In this document: in pieces, positions 1-13,000 of the stretch | Position numbering within the stretch: position 1 is the first letter of the stretch | How the letters are laid out: the number at the start of each line of letters is the position of its first letter | From: Phytoseiulus persimilis | Lineage: Eukaryota; Arthropoda; Arachnida; Mesostigmata; Phytoseiidae | Assembly: GCA_037576195.1 (NCBI GenBank) | Contig: CM075103.1 | Span: 14,322,001-14,386,000, forward strand | Length of the DNA: 64,000 nucleotides | Reading direction: 5' to 3' | Made by a program: the position numbers and the translations under genes | Notes under the pieces: generated by a model | What the model was told of the DNA's origin: nothing | What the model saw: the letters and a program-made list of their open reading frames with translations, nothing else | Database searches by the model: none

Positions 1-742
1 GAGGAATTGAAGCCAGCAAGAGGAACAGAGACCGTCTCCGACGCACATTCTTCTTTTACTTGCAAACGCACTCGGTCCGAAGTCGAGTTTCGCGAACTCA
101 ACGACGTCGACTCGCAGAAGACGACGATGATACACTGACAGGATATCGTCTCCTCAGAGATGCGAGAACACAACTTTTTTCTCATCATTTTTCTTTCATT
201 TCTCTGACACATTCACACAACTGTCAGCTCAGATCGAACAAGGCCCGCCATCGCGGAACCTGTGGCTTCTCGAATCGTCTCGGGTCCCTCCTCGCCTCCT
301 TGATCCTATTCCGCGTCTCTTATTCCTCGCTGGCTGACTCGTCCGGTCAGGAGGACAGAGAGGGTATATTCGGGAGTCTGAGGAGCACTCAGCGGGTTGC
401 TTTTGTATGTTTGCTCCGTGGCTCTGTGTGAGTGAGTGTATATATTTGAATGTATGTGAGCGTATGTATCCGCGTGAGTTTTCCCCGTCCTCGCGTTCAC
501 ATATTTTCCCTACCTCCTTCTCGCCCGGTCTTGCGGAGCTCTCCCGACTGGGAGCCCCTGGGCGTCTACCTCAGCGGCGGCGTTCGTATTTATCATGATT
601 TCCATGTGTGCGCTTGCAAGAGTTGCCAAAGTGATCCTTCGACTCAGGAAACGCATTGAACGCCGAAGATTTATGATGTCATCAACGTAATACATAGTAT
701 AAAATGCCCTACAGGGAGCGGAGTGTTATGGTAGTATATGCC

Positions 743-1002
743 TTATATAGACAGCCAGCCAGCCATACACAGATCCTGCCATTCAGTCAGTGACCCGCTC
801 ACTCTGTTATCCCCTGGGCCAGTCGTCGCCATGCTGCCTGGCTGAGAGACGAGTCGAGTCTCGCACTCCTGGCGCAGAGTCCCGTTGATTCCTACCGAAT
901 TCCTGATCACTCAGAATCGGTCGACTCTCCTCCCAAACTCGATGTTCGTTTTCGAAATTGCATATCCGCATCGGGTTAGGTCGGCTACGTTTTTAGACGA
1001 GG
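743..1002 (+). promoter_or_regulatory. possible core promoter and 5' UTR
   Basis: A TATATA element lies at 744-749 and two overlapping TCAGT initiator-like motifs at 783-791, inside a stretch of short CAGC and TCAG repeats. TCAGT is a common arthropod initiator. The TATA to initiator distance is about 41 bases, longer than the usual 28-34, so the pairing is imperfect. A TGATGTCA site resembling a CRE lies just upstream at about 672-679. The region leads to an ATG at 1003 that ends in a splice donor. This is inferred from motif placement only. Confidence 0.15.
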
Positions 1003-1043
1003 ATGGCAACATTTGCGAACCATGGAGAAGCAGAATCCTCACA
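1003..1043 (+). CDS. candidate first coding exon, unknown protein
   Basis: An ATG at 1003 sits in a good context (gaggATGG) with an in-frame TAG nine bases upstream. It encodes MATFANHGEAESS plus two bases and ends exactly at GTGAGTGAG, a near-perfect splice donor at 1044. The peptide is too short to assign to a family. If real, it begins a plus-strand gene whose next exon I could not find, which would imply a long first intron. It could equally be a chance ATG near a GTGAGT. I recognise no homologue. Confidence 0.2.
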
Positions 1044-2273
1044 GTGAGTGAGCCATGGCGTTAGCCCCGCCGTTGTGGTCGCCTCCGTCGCATCTGTTGC
1101 TGTAAATTTGCGGCGGCAACTTCTTCGGTCGAAACCTCCCGCGGCCACCCCACCCGGTGCCGTGGAGGGGAACGATGCACAAGACTGAATGCCTCTCGCG
1201 GGCGACGTTGTCGGCGGCGGGGCCGGCTTGAGGCACTCACCCCACCCGCCAAGTCGCCGAACTCTGCCGGAGCATCAAGAACCCGGCCAGCCACAACAAC
1301 GACAAAAAGAAACAAGTGCATTTCCTGTGTCCGGCCTTACGCACCATTTAGTTTCTGTCGGCTCCTCGGTCGGTGGGTCTTTGTTGGGCCACGACCAGTC
1401 AACCGACCAACCGCGAGCGGGTGAACAAACGACTTTTAGTCCGTCTGCGCGTCCTGTCTTTTCGACTGGGTGGATGGCTGACGTGCTGGCCAACAGACAA
1501 CTGCTGCCACAACAACGACGAACTTTTCGCGGTCTGACAGAGTTCGCTGCAGCCGAATATTGTCAGCGCCACCGCAACCGACCGACTCCGTCGATCGAAT
1601 ACTCACAGCCCAGTCAACCGAACGCACAGAGACAGACATTCATGCGCAGAGGCGCACCAAAAGCGCGGAGGGGAGACGCGCGATGGAAAACTTGGCCGAA
1701 GGAACTCAGTGCCCGAACGTGCGGGGAGTCTGGCTGGGCATTGAGTTCCGGATAACCCGACTGTGAGGGGCCGCGAGGTGAAAGCCGGCGAGGAACTTTG
1801 CGGCTCCTATTACCGAGGAACGCCGCGTTCAGCCGGAACGGAAAAAGTAGTTGTCGTCCCGGGGTATCCGATTCCCGCGAATGTGGCCGGCCTCGACCAT
1901 ACGCCTGATTCGTCCCCCCATTCCCCATTCGTATGGGAGGATCGGGAGGAACGACGGACGAGGAGCTCGTGGCACTGTCCCCAATCCCGCGAATCCAATC
2001 CCGCGGAAAAGTGTTTTTCCTTCGGGCCAGTCGTACTTGCCGCCCACCGCGCAGAGGCGAGGTAGGCGTCACCTACGCTGAGCTTAGCGTAATCCCTCGA
2101 GCGGCTAGTAGAGTAGGAAAGCGACCGAGTGACTGACTGGTCGGTAGACCGGCATCTACTTCCAGTGGACGCCGTCACCGAAATCCGAATCCTTGTCTCC
2201 TCGCTCAGGACGAATTCGCTCCCGTCACCATCTGGGAGATACAGCCACCTCTCCGTCACGACTAGGCATTCCA

Positions 2274-2344
2274 GCGGATCCGCAATAATTTAGCGGATCC
2301 AGATCCGCAGGATCCACAAGATATTCTCGAATCCGGATCCGCGA
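2274..2344. repeat. GCGGATCC palindromic repeat cluster, copy 1
   Basis: At least four occurrences of GCGGATCC or its near-palindromic variants (GATCCGC, CCGGATCCGC) lie within 70 bases, separated by short AT-rich spacers. A second cluster of the same motif lies about 1 kb away at 3257-3308. The motif is self-complementary, so the cluster can fold into small hairpins. It could be part of a degenerate dispersed repeat or a binding-site array. Confidence 0.45.
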
Positions 2345-2471
2345 GACCAGCGCACATTTAATCGTGAATTTCCATGCGGAAATGGTCATACGGCAAACAC
2401 GGATTACCTGTCTTTTGTTGTGGTTATCGCCCGTAGTTCTGTGGCCGCTGGTGTCAGCCTTACATGGTGTT

Positions 2472-3138
2472 TCAAAGTCGGGAATTTCCGAGCCCGATCC
2501 CGTTTTGTTTGTTTGTTCGTGTGTTTCTATCGCGGCACAGTAGCTCAGAGGCAGCTGTCAATGCTTCAACAGCTGACTGTGAGCCGGGTTTGCTCGGGGG
2601 AGGGCTCGTTCGAGATGACCTCCCATCGTATCGCACCCGGCACATCGTACTGGGGTCAGAATATGAACAAGTTATATCTACATCGCAGCTCCGGCTTGCC
2701 CCAATCTTGTCATTGAAGGTGAAGGTTGCCTTGAGGAACCCACCCTTTTCTGAGCTGATGGCGGTAAGGGCCGCCTTCTGGAATTGTGCTATCAGATTTT
2801 GGGGTCTTCTTGGAGTCTTCAGCATCTTGCGGATGATCCTCGGCGGAAACCGCATGGGCCTCAGACCAGAAAGTTTGAACGATGTTTTCATGCTCCGAGG
2901 GGTGTTTGGATCGGCAAGAAGGAAGTCATCAAAATCTACCGATGAACTGAGCAAGAATTTGTAGATGAGAAATTCGCAATGATCGGAATAAGCCCTCTCA
3001 AGAATTCCCTAGCTTGCTTTGTGATGTAGTTCATGGTATGGTTGTTTTCTCACAGTAGAAGAAACAATGCGTTCCTTTTGCGAGTTGCCACATGAATGCA
3101 AGGGCTCATATAATGTGTACTTGGCTTTTCCTCTCTCA
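2472..3138 (-). CDS. candidate 3' end of a minus-strand gene, two exons
   Basis: Reading the minus strand, an 85-base segment (3138 to 3054) ends at a GTGAGA donor. A 107-base intron follows (3053 to 2947) and closes with a pyrimidine-rich acceptor ending TTGCTCAG. The next open frame runs from 2946 to a stop at 2472. Phases agree: the first exon leaves two bases and the second supplies one. The long exon encodes a lysine/arginine-rich stretch (for example KLSGLRPMRFPPRIIRKML and AALTAISSEKGGF) with AAG favoured over AAA for lysine and third-position GC near 60 percent over its middle. The carboxyl-terminal third loses that bias and is Ser/Thr/Pro/Cys rich. I recognise no domain. Alternative: a chance open frame on the reverse of non-coding DNA. 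Confidence 0.25.
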
Positions 3139-3256
3139 CTGCTCCCCCATATCAAGCTACGAAGAGAAGATGCACTGAACCACGCCTCGAGGACAGCGTG
3201 TTGCGAGTCTATTTGGTAGCAACGAGCTGGAAACAGTTTGAGTCGACCGTGAAACT

Positions 3257-3308
3257 TTGCGGATCCGCTCTGCAGAGATCCGCGGATCTCCAAATTTTGC
3301 GGATCTTT
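3257..3308. repeat. GCGGATC palindromic repeat cluster, copy 2
   Basis: The segment contains TTGCGGATCCGC, GAGATCCGCGGATCT and TTGCGGATCTTT in close succession, the same core as at 2274-2344. The central part is an inverted repeat and can form a hairpin. Confidence 0.45.
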
Positions 3309-3602
3309 GGAAAGCCTAGTCACGACCCCGTTCAAGGGAGATGAGAGAGGAATTGTGGAGAGTCCCGGCCTCGACTCATGTCTCGTGTTCGCCTCGATCC
3401 CTATACGGGGATTCTGCTTCAAGGAACCAATTTTAATTCTACACAAGGGTTCGGGAGGTTGAATGAATCTCCTAAATTTGTTCTCGAATTTGTTGTGTCC
3501 GACATCCCAGGTTCAGGCTCCGTTCCGCATATTGTCTCGCTCACAAAGTTCGCTCCGCAAATCTCGCTCTATATGAGTTAGAATAATTCCGCGGTGCATT
3601 AG

Positions 3603-4386
3603 TTCGAGTGTCCCGAGAAATCAGTCAACACTACGGATGGAGCCTGCAGCGTCACGAACGATCCGGAAAGGGAAAATTTCAGAGCCGAGCAGATGACTGA
3701 GTGGACTGGGCGGTCTTGCCGCAGCGTGAGTATCCGGGTGAGGAGCGCCCGATCGTCGTACGAGTGTTGCCGGAGGGCGAGTCCTCTTCAGATGATTTCT
3801 TGGCTCCCACTTTCACGAGGCAAATGTAAAGAAAAATTTGCTCGACCTCGGTTACCAGGCCGGGGCGTCGAGTGAACATTCAACTCCTTTGCTCAAAAGT
3901 GAATCAGGGATCACGATCATGGAAGCCTGATTTCACCGTTAGTAAGATTCCCCAGCAAAGTTTCCACTCACTTCCTACAGAGCTCGAGCTTATGCATCGC
4001 GTGATCCCGAATCGTTTGAACTGTGGTCGGAACGAACATTTCATGCAGAAACTCATTTTCGCTTCGACTCTGGATTCGCGATCGTTTCGCTCCTCAGTGA
4101 TGATGAGGCCCGGAGCATGGAAGATGGGGCACCTGGCTCGATAATTGGGATATACCATACTAAAGGCTCGATTTTCGTGGAGTTCACGAGTCAGGACCCT
4201 ACAATGGCGGAGTACGTGAGCTTTCCGATTCTCTCCTCCATGCTGTTAGGAACCATCTCGATTGAAAGTTCACTCCGAAGTGGACTTTTCATCCTCCAGA
4301 GCGTAGACACTCCAATCGCAGCAAACGCGTGTCGGTGTCACGACCGTTTTCGGAAGCTGAGAGACAAGTACAGAGAGAATTCTTGA
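3603..4386 (+). CDS. candidate multi-exon gene fragment, unknown protein
   Basis: Several plus-strand segments fit together by splice phase. A segment starts after an acceptor-like ATTAG at 3602, reads ECPEKSVNTTDGACSVTN and onward, and ends at a GTGAGT donor (3726). A segment at 3820-3898 (ANVKKNLLDLGYQAGASSEH) begins after a TTTCACGAG acceptor and ends at GTGAAT. After a 57-base intron (3899-3955, ending ATTCCCCAG) the frame continues from 3956 for about 143 codons to TGA at 4386. That last part includes FRFDSGFAIVSLLSDDEA and GSIIGIYHTKGSIFVEF. A GTGAGC at 4216 could end it earlier. No family is recognised. A 147-codon frame is expected a few times by chance in a window this size, so the support is the chained phases and acidic/hydrophobic residue pattern, not length. 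Confidence 0.22.
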
Positions 4387-7300
4387 TATTGGAAACATCG
4401 AGACACTGCTAGCCCAACCCGCTCTATTTCAAACCTACTTTCAGATAGAGGAGGGTCTGAGGCGTCGTCTCCCTCCAGGGATGCTCCTCATGGGAGTGAG
4501 TGAGCGGGACGCAATCCTCCGGTGGAATTCGTCCACAGGAAAGTCGGCAGGAGGGTAGCTCGTCTGCTCGTTCAGGACTTCGAAATCTTAGGCTGAAGCT
4601 AAGGATCTAAGCTCCTTCTAATTACTGTGGGATCGAGCGTCTCGGCCATTAATTCGGCGTCCTCAATCGTCGAGGCTCATCCGAACGCTTCGGAAAAACC
4701 GTATTCATGGGTGTGAACATGTCATAAAGTTGTGCGCAGCGTGTTATTAATAGCCTTCCCCTCCTTTGAAAGGGGAAACGAACATTTCGGAGGAGCCCAA
4801 ACTCCAAAGAACAGATGCAGAGAAGTAGGGTCATTGAATCGAACTTAAGTTTTCCTCCTTCTGCTGCTAAGGATGAAAATTTCTTTTGTATGGTCGGAAA
4901 ACGTTAATCTTCGCGTTCCGCGGCTGTGCCTGTCGGACCGCCGACTCGCGCGTTCCGTGAGATCGCCGGCTTCCTATGCATGATACGGACGAGTGGTTGG
5001 AGCGCCGACACGAGATCGGAGGCGAGTTTCGGGAAGGGTCCTGGATCTCAGCAGATTGCCGAGCTTCCTGGCCCTCTGTCCTTGTTCTATCGAAAATGAT
5101 TGCTCTCTGAAACTCATCCCGTGGGGCTCGCAAACGAACGAAATGAGAATCCAAGTGTTGGAAATTCCATTGAATTCGAACTCTCCGCGTAAACTCGGAG
5201 GGGGAAATGCGGTCGCATCAGTCATCGATGTCGGCAGTTGTTGTTACAGCGGCAATGTCACGTTCCTAGGGTTTTGACACCGGCTGTGACACATGAGATC
5301 ACTTGTCGCCGGCATGAAGGTCGACAGAGGCGAATTTCGAAACTCCAAGGCGAGCTTCGTGACCTCCCTGATGTTTCCGCGGAGCGCCTGTTGGAGTTCG
5401 TTGAACGGACCGACAACGAGCGAACAGGGAGATATCGTGTCAGGTCTTGAAGTTTTCCGACAGGATTATTAGACGGGAGAGGGGGCGTGAGCGGAAAGCT
5501 CTTGATACGCCTCGGGCCGAGGGTGAAGTTTGGATAACTCCGTGAAGCAACGCAAACAGACTCCAAACTTGCATCTTAACCCAACGTGGCTCTGCCTCAG
5601 CTCATCCAGGGCCTCGATGTTCTCTAACGCGTCCTGCACACCGTCCTGACTCGGTCTTCTCGACGTTGGCCTCGTCCTGCTGCTTGATCTCTCCTGGGTC
5701 CTCGTCGTCGTCTCTCACGTCTAGCTCGACGTCAAAGGCTTTCATAAAAGGATGTTCACCTGTCAATGAGAGGAGCTGAGAGTAGACAGGATCAGTGAGA
5801 TGAAATCAGAAGAGGAGCGGGAGCACAGCTTTGATGATGAAGAGCCTCTGACCGCGCATCGAGCAGCCGGAGCTCCCCGAGTAGCTGCTCACGTCATCGA
5901 GCTCGAAAGATCTTTCGCCTCGGGAGATCACATGAAACAGTTCGACTCTGATGGTTGGAATGACGAGCTTCTGTTCGGGGCTACGCTTTGGATTCTGTCT
6001 TCTCCGATTCAGTCGATTCATGGGAGTCTCAGCTCTCCGTGTTGCGGGAGAGGTTCGGGAACTTCCCGGGATCAGAGTCCAGGGCATTTGGAAGAGCTCG
6101 GAATTTTCAAGAGGGTGCGCATCCTGTTTTGGCTGCGTGTTCCCGAGCTCCGTCCCTCAACACATGCGGTGGGGAACGTAGTTGGGTATACGATTCTGCA
6201 CGCGTTGCGGTGAGCACGTCAACGGCGCGGCGAAACCATCTGTCGCTCAAAAAAGGCTTCAGAAGTGATTCTGAGACGGAATACAGCTCCTCTCCCTTTT
6301 CCAAAATGCCGACCGATGCTCAAAAGTCCGTGCTGTGGATGTGGTGCACGTTGCGCCGACGTGCAGACATTGTTCAGGACAGATTGTGTAGTGACCATCG
6401 TGACCGCTGTCAAGCTTCGAACCAGCATCGGAGCCTTCGGGCTATCGGTCCCTTTTCTCACTTCGAGAAGGGCGGAGGGAGGCTTCCAACGCCGAAAACC
6501 CAGGGGAATGGGAGCCCAGACTCACAGGGCCGGAGTACGGTCACAGTCTCCAGTGAGGAGGGGCGGCAACATTTTTCCAATTGCATCCGATGGATCCGAC
6601 GCGGTTGGGAAGTCCGCTCATGGGGATGCATCTGATTTTTCTTCGAGTTGGAACAGATGTTGAGAGGTTAAAGCCTGAAATCGACGTGCGGCAGATTCGA
6701 GTGAGACAGGCTAAGGATGTTGATTCCTGGAGTTCTGTTCGCGAAGGGAACCCCGCGTCCGATTCCACGACTTCCGTTCCGTGTCCTCAGTGAACTCCAA
6801 AGCCCAGAGTCCAGGTCCCCGATGGGCGGGGAAGGATCTGCTGATCAGTTGTCCTTCGCTGCTGGACCTCAGAGACGTTCGGGACTCTCCCGCCGATCTC
6901 GAAAACTTCCAAAAGTCAAGCCCTTCGCTGCGGTCGATCGACGGCTGAACACATCGGAGCTCACAAAAATATTCTACGGAAGCCACGGAACTTTTTCGCC
7001 CGCTTTGGTCTTTGGGCACCCTACACGTCACAGAGTGGAAATCGACGCCCCCCGAAAAAAAACAGCGCTTTCATCGTTGCCACGGCTACCGCTTTGTCCG
7101 TATATCTTTAATTACGTCACGTCGCACGTGACGCTGCCTGACATCTTAATGTCTCTGTGATGAAATATAGCTTTTGTATGCTGGTTGGCGGTTCGGGGGC
7201 ACAGTATTAGCCATCGGTTCCCCTCATGCTGACAAATTCGAACGGTAGAGCCACGCTCACGGATGCCGCCCAGTCTGACACTACTACTCCTTCCGTTTCT

Positions 7301-9769
7301 CCTGATTTCTTTTCCCTCTGTGCGAGCGGTGCGCCAGCTGGTGCGACCGGCGCATCGACAAGCGACGACGAGATGGGGAAAGGATACTCGGATATAAAGG
7401 AAATAAGACGCCGCCGTCTAAGATGGAGAATGACTGCAAAACGGAAATTGAACTTTCCAGATCGCTTCCGGTACATGTTGTGTCTCCGGGTCGCTGTCGG
7501 AAGCTTCGTCGAAACACCTACCTCGGCTCTGGGGAGTCCCCTCCAGGTTTGAACGTCGTCAACTTTATTGTGCTCTTCGAATTCGTCGACCAATCAAAAA
7601 TCCCGACCCGCAGAGTGAACCCCGTTTTTTTTTTTCGGGGAACTGAGCGGCGACACTGAGCTTCTTCAAATTAAAAATCCGAACGACATTCTGATTGCTG
7701 TAACCCAGGTCGTTGATATTGAATGAATGTCTTACGAGCTTGTCGGGCGGCCGACAGTGAGGGGACGACGACGTCGTGGTCGAGCCCTGCAGTTTCCAAA
7801 ATCGAATTTTCCACCAGGAAGTTTTTCGATTTTGTATTCGTAGCCTGGAGGTGTTCCTAAGGAAATGCAGAGGAACTTCGAGATACGCGTGAGGAAGCAA
7901 ACAGACGACTTCTCGAGTCGGATCCAAACTCGATGATGGAGGAATCTCGAGCGGACGGAGAGAGCGTTTCCGAAATCAGAAATTCCAAAACCTGTCTCCG
8001 AACTCTCTTGCAGCGCGGTCGAGAGAGAAACTATGCGACCTCCAGCCCGGACGCTTTTTTCTCGAGTTTCCCTTTTCCCAAAAAGATTCTCGCGATCCAG
8101 AAGTTCACTTAGCTGGAGGAGTCAGTCCTGATGCAGAAATATGGCGCATATTCCGTTCAGCATGAGCAGTGGAGACAGTTCCTTTCCTGAGATACTTTTA
8201 TTCCGAAATCAACAGAAAAACTATATCATTTCGGAACCCGAGTCGTTTAGAAACCAAACTGAGGGTCGCGTCCGTTGAACGACAACTAAGAGACAAACCA
8301 GGCGAGTTCCGCGTGCAAAGGCAGCCCTGCGACTCCGAAGGAGTCGAAACTCCTTCCGTAGCCTAGAAGCGTCTTATGGAGCGTCTCGAACGGCTAGATT
8401 CAGGCTCCGACCTCTCTGGTGTGTGCTGAAAATCTTCGTAGCCTCGGCCGAGATCTTCGAAAATTATCTTGTGAGCGACGAGTCGGGGGTCTATTTGCCG
8501 AGGATTTTCCTCTCAATAGATGTTGGCGCGTCGTACAAAATGAGACAACAAGATTACAATCGGATGACAGCTCATTGTGCTTCAAGATTCGTTCGAGAAC
8601 CCAGTGTTTACCGAGCGCAGGCAACCAGTCGGTCGACGAAATCTCCAAAAAGCTCGCGAGCATCCCGTTCCATTGAATCTTCAGAACGCGTGGAACGGAG
8701 TTTTAGGTGGGCATTGCTCGGCTCTCGCAATGACTCTCAAGCGCTTTCATTATAGCGCCCAGCGTCGCGCCCTCCCTCTCCTTTAATCTCGTTATCTCAA
8801 GACGAAAGAGACGGCTCGGTATTCAAACAGAGAAGAAACGGCATCGGGAGGGTGAAAGTGTCTGAGGGAAGAAGGTGTGCAAGACTTGCAGATAGCAGCT
8901 GATGGGATCGTGTCAATGTCTCTCCGAAGTCTCGACGAAGAGAGTGGGGGAGGCCTCGAGTGAGGTTTAACGGAAGATAGAGGAGCGAGGGCATCGAGAC
9001 GACTCGAATGAAAACAGGGGGACAGCAGACGGAAAAACGAAATGCTTCTCAGCATCCGTCCTGGAAGTGTCATAAAGGGGACAAAGAGAAACACGGGAAC
9101 ACTTTTCTCGAATGTCCAGTCGGAGGGGTGATCGGAACTAAAAGAGAAACCCCAGCCGAGAGTGAGTGAGGCAAAGGCGAAGGGGAACTCCAACGGGCAG
9201 GCCGCGGGGGAGAAGGGCGACGACGGAGTGTGGACCGAAAGGGGCCCCGAAAAAAAATCCGGCGACCCCTCGGCATTGTCGAGCTTCAAGAATACGACGA
9301 AGAAGTCGAATCGTCTCGAAAGACGAGCGGAGAGATTCCACGAAGCCTTTGTCCCGACTTCGAAACGCTCTTCCTGTTACGTGTTCGCGTGACTAACGCG
9401 ACTCCTCGATCGCTCCGGTCGCACTCCGGCGAAGGAAAACGTCCGTCTATTGTCCTCATCCGTTTGTCGATTTGAGGATGGGCCCACCTCGAAGTTTCAA
9501 TTAAGTACTGCTGCACGGACCGGTCGAGGAACGATCCCAGGATTACGAATATTCCACCTTGGCTCCCGTTTGGCAATAAACCGTGGTGAGCAGTTGGGCG
9601 GTGAGCAAAACCAATCGTAACATGGGCGCGTTGCGGGCCTGCGTAGGAGTGTGAGGTGTGTTGTTGAAAGGTGACCTGTTTGCCTACCTCAGACGAACCA
9701 TTGTCTCGTCACTGGTGAGCGCAGCTGCCAGGCAGTGACTAGTTTCCCGCGGATCCGGTCTTGTTTCAG
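4387..9769. other. no supported gene
   Basis: Many open frames of 60-215 codons lie here, overlapping in several frames on both strands, rich in Arg and Ser and without a consistent frame, domain or start context. I see no RNA gene or transposon end. 8800-9250 on the minus strand is a pyrimidine-biased stretch giving Ser/Pro/Leu-rich translations of low complexity. Confidence 0.4.
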
Positions 9770-10007
9770 CCTTCCTGCATGGGGGAACTGTCATACACTA
9801 CGAGCTTCGAAGTTGAATCTCGGGAAAGAGTGCGGAACAGTCGTTCCGCGGGTACTGGGACAGACATGTTGCTGATAACGATTGTCGAGTGGGAAAAACT
9901 GAAAGCTAAAGAGCGGAGCGCGCCCTGTACGCTAGACATCAGCACTCTTGCTCTACCACTGCGTCGAGCAGGCGCTGCTGTTGAAGAATGGTGCGCTAAG
10001 AACTTTG
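9770..10007 (+). CDS. candidate exon with ATG, unknown protein
   Basis: A TCTTGTTTCAG acceptor ends at 9769. Three codons later an ATG at 9779 opens a frame of 76 codons that stops one base into a codon at AACTTTG followed by GTAAACACG, a plausible donor at 10008. The peptide has mixed charge and a hydrophobic centre (TGTDMLLITIVEWEKLKAK, LPLRRAGAAVEEWCAKNF). I do not recognise it. The next plus-strand segment after the donor is rich in Lys, Glu and Ala but has no clear acceptor, so the gene cannot be extended. Splice signals at both ends are the main support. Confidence 0.2.
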
Positions 10008-13000
10008 GTAAACACGACAAGAGATAAAGCTGCTGCCAAATCGCTTGGACACACATGGACCGATGCGGGAGAAAATGTGAAGAAAGAATCACAGAGGAGG
10101 AGGGAAGACACCGAACGACTACGGGGCGCTCCCCGTAACCTCGGGCTTATGAATGTCTACAGACACTGAATTGCAGCGAAAACAGTCCTCGCTCGAGCTG
10201 GTGCATGTTTGCAACACCGAGATACGGCACGTCCTGTTGTGCCCACACGTGTTCCGGAAAGTTACGGAACTGGACGGGCATACGACACGAGTTGAGAGGG
10301 AGAGCAAACGCCAACCGAGAAAAGATACAGGGTTCATATGTGAAACGACCGCAGTCGAGGAGCACTATGAGGGGCAGAAGCAGCATAGGATCAGTTGACC
10401 CAGGAATTCTTTTTTTCAGATTTGACGTATTCAACGCAAGTTGTCGGGTCGGGTGAGCTCCTCAAGACGAAAATCTCCGAATGACGATCGAAGTTGATCT
10501 CGTGTGTTCCAATTCCTCAATTCGAGGAAAACTGTGTTCTGATCTCAGGTTGTCATGATCTTTGCTTAGAAATGTTCGATTACGTTAAAGATCCGATTTG
10601 GCGGCGCAGCCGTTGGTCCCGGAACACCTGAATCCAGATTTCTCAGAGACGGATTACCCAAGGGTCGCGGAAACCGTTATCGTGGTGGATGCGCAACCGG
10701 CCCGGCTCTCAAAGCGTCATCGGCGCGGGTCGGACCCAGAGCTAACGGTGTAACCGACCATCCCGGACTCCTTTAGCCACTCAACTGTCCCGCTGGTTAA
10801 CAAGTTGCTCTACGATTGCTCTACTCATCAATGATGACTACGAGTGCTTCGTATATTTCCAACAGGAAGAGAACACAGGATCAGCGTCAGAGGGCGGAGA
10901 GTCGAATGTCCTCCTCTTGATCAATTTAGTTGAGCTATCGAGACTGGGTAAAATCAGAACTTCTCTCTAGATCGGTTTCCCCGAACCTTGCCAGGAAGGT
11001 CATCTAAAAACCCTTGATCCCTAAGTATCACGAAGTTTTTCCTAAAGTGCCAGGCTAACTATCCACCTTGAAAGTATTCCTGCACCCTTCCTGGAGTATG
11101 ATGAGAACTATTCAAAACAAGTGTTTAGCAACTTGGTGCGGCTGGTTCCGGTGGGATCGGGAGGAGCCATAAGGTAGCCCATGGAGGTGATCGCAGGGGC
11201 AGTCTGACCATACTTAGCGAAAACGAATCGATGATCTTCCGAAGTCTGAACGAATTCCTATGCCGCAACACCTCGCTCGTTTCTGTTTATCGCCAAACTC
11301 GATTGAAACACTCATTCTCAGTCATCGAGGCTAAAACCACTCGTTCCAAATCCGATCCTCGTTCGGAGAGTTCGCTTTCCGCAAGCTGAACGGCTCCAAG
11401 CGTTCACAGCAACGGATGCTCATCATGGTCACAAAAGAAGACGTCTGTCGCATATATCACACGTTCCTTTCACAACTCTCCACGAACAAATAATGCATGC
11501 GGCTACCAAGCAAGAAAACGAGAGGAACATGAGCGTAGAAGAGAAAGCCCATCAACGGGGGGGCTCCACCGACTGAAAGCTCCAGCCGAGCGGATGCACA
11601 AATGTATTGAAAACAATCAGGAGTCAGGACGAACAGTGTCACGTGAGCTGTCAAGCAAGCCAGCAAGCAGCCGGCTAGACCCGCCAGCCATTCGAGTCGC
11701 TTATCAAATTCGGATAAAATCTTCTCACAATTTGTTTGCACGGGGTGAGCAGAGGCGAGCGAGCTCGGGGGACTCCTGATCTGAAAGCGGCTGATACGCC
11801 GAAAGGCCATAGGCCAGTCCCGCTCTGAATCGGGCTCTCCCCGGCGAGGCAACTCTCGCAGGACTCACTGGAGGCATGATTGCAGTCGCGGGGTCGTTCC
11901 CAAATTTCGTAACAAGGATCGTAGACAGGACCGTCGTCGCGGCGAGTTTCGGCGACCGGCTTCGCGTCGATTATAATAACTCGAGAGGGGCGACGGAGCG
12001 TCCGGAGGCCACTCGCGATGGACATGGGGTCCGACTGCATTTCACAAATGGACCCTATTAGAGCGGAGTCGTGCTGACAAAGGACTCCCCCTGGACGTAA
12101 TTCGAGCCGGGCAGAACCAACCAACGGAAAATTAGCCATGCAGAGACTCGAGCGCTCCCCTGCGGAGATTCGTCCGGAGTTTCTCAGCCGTGTGTCCATC
12201 GGCACCCGGAGCTCCGGCTCTTCTTAGGTCCTGAGTCTCGAGCCCCGCACAAAAAAAAGGTGTTCCGGATCGAGAGAACATCCAGAGTACACGAAATCTT
12301 CCCGGAAATCAAGTATTCCGGATCCAGGAAAGCGACTGAGCTCATTGCGATCATTGAGGACAGCTTTTCAGGAAGTCTTGGGATGACGGGTTCAGATGTC
12401 GTCGCTCGTTGAAGTCATGCCAGTCTTCCCGGTGCTGCCTGTCTCGGAAAGAGCGTCAGCTGAACTCCTGCCCATTGGTTTCGAAAATTTGAGCTCAGCC
12501 TCGTCTTTATCGCTTTCTGGGCGAAGTCTGGACTTGTTGCGAACATACACAGTCTTTCACGCCTCACTGCCTTGCGGTTAAGAACGCTATATTCCGTTCC
12601 ACGGCGAGAGAGGCCCGGTCGGCGAATAGCTTTGGAGCTGGCGACACTCGGTCGGAATCGCTAATCGTCTTTCGAGCTTGAAGAGTTCGGGACGACACGG
12701 GATCATGTGTAAGCTTGGAATCTATCAGCAAATCGATCGATCAAGCGACGACTCTGACCTGTCTACTTCAACAATCATTCACTGTAAATCCAGCATGGTT
12801 TTTGAGCTAACATGGTCCGTGCTCCAATGGAATATGCATGAAGTTCTTGACCTGTTCCGCGGCGCTCGATGCTTACTCGGTTTCAATCGAAACCCCATGA
12901 AGTTCACGGGCTCTGATCCGCTCAGAGGTAGACGAATATAGTTTTCATTCCCGGTCGAAGAAGATGGCCGTGACGAGGAGCCGTTGACAGTGTTCCGAAC

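Noticed and set aside
670-695. A YYVDDI string on the minus strand resembling the catalytic motif of reverse transcriptases
   Set aside because: The flanking residues do not fit any reverse transcriptase block. The frame is only about 60 codons and no other retroelement domain, LTR or tail is nearby.
2533-2630. A tRNA-like A box (GTAGCTCAGAGGCAG) followed by a GTTCGAGAT B-box-like word, suggesting a tRNA or tRNA-derived SINE
   Set aside because: The spacing between boxes is about 75 bases, no acceptor stem pairs, and no second copy, tail or target duplication is visible. It also falls inside a candidate coding frame on the other strand.
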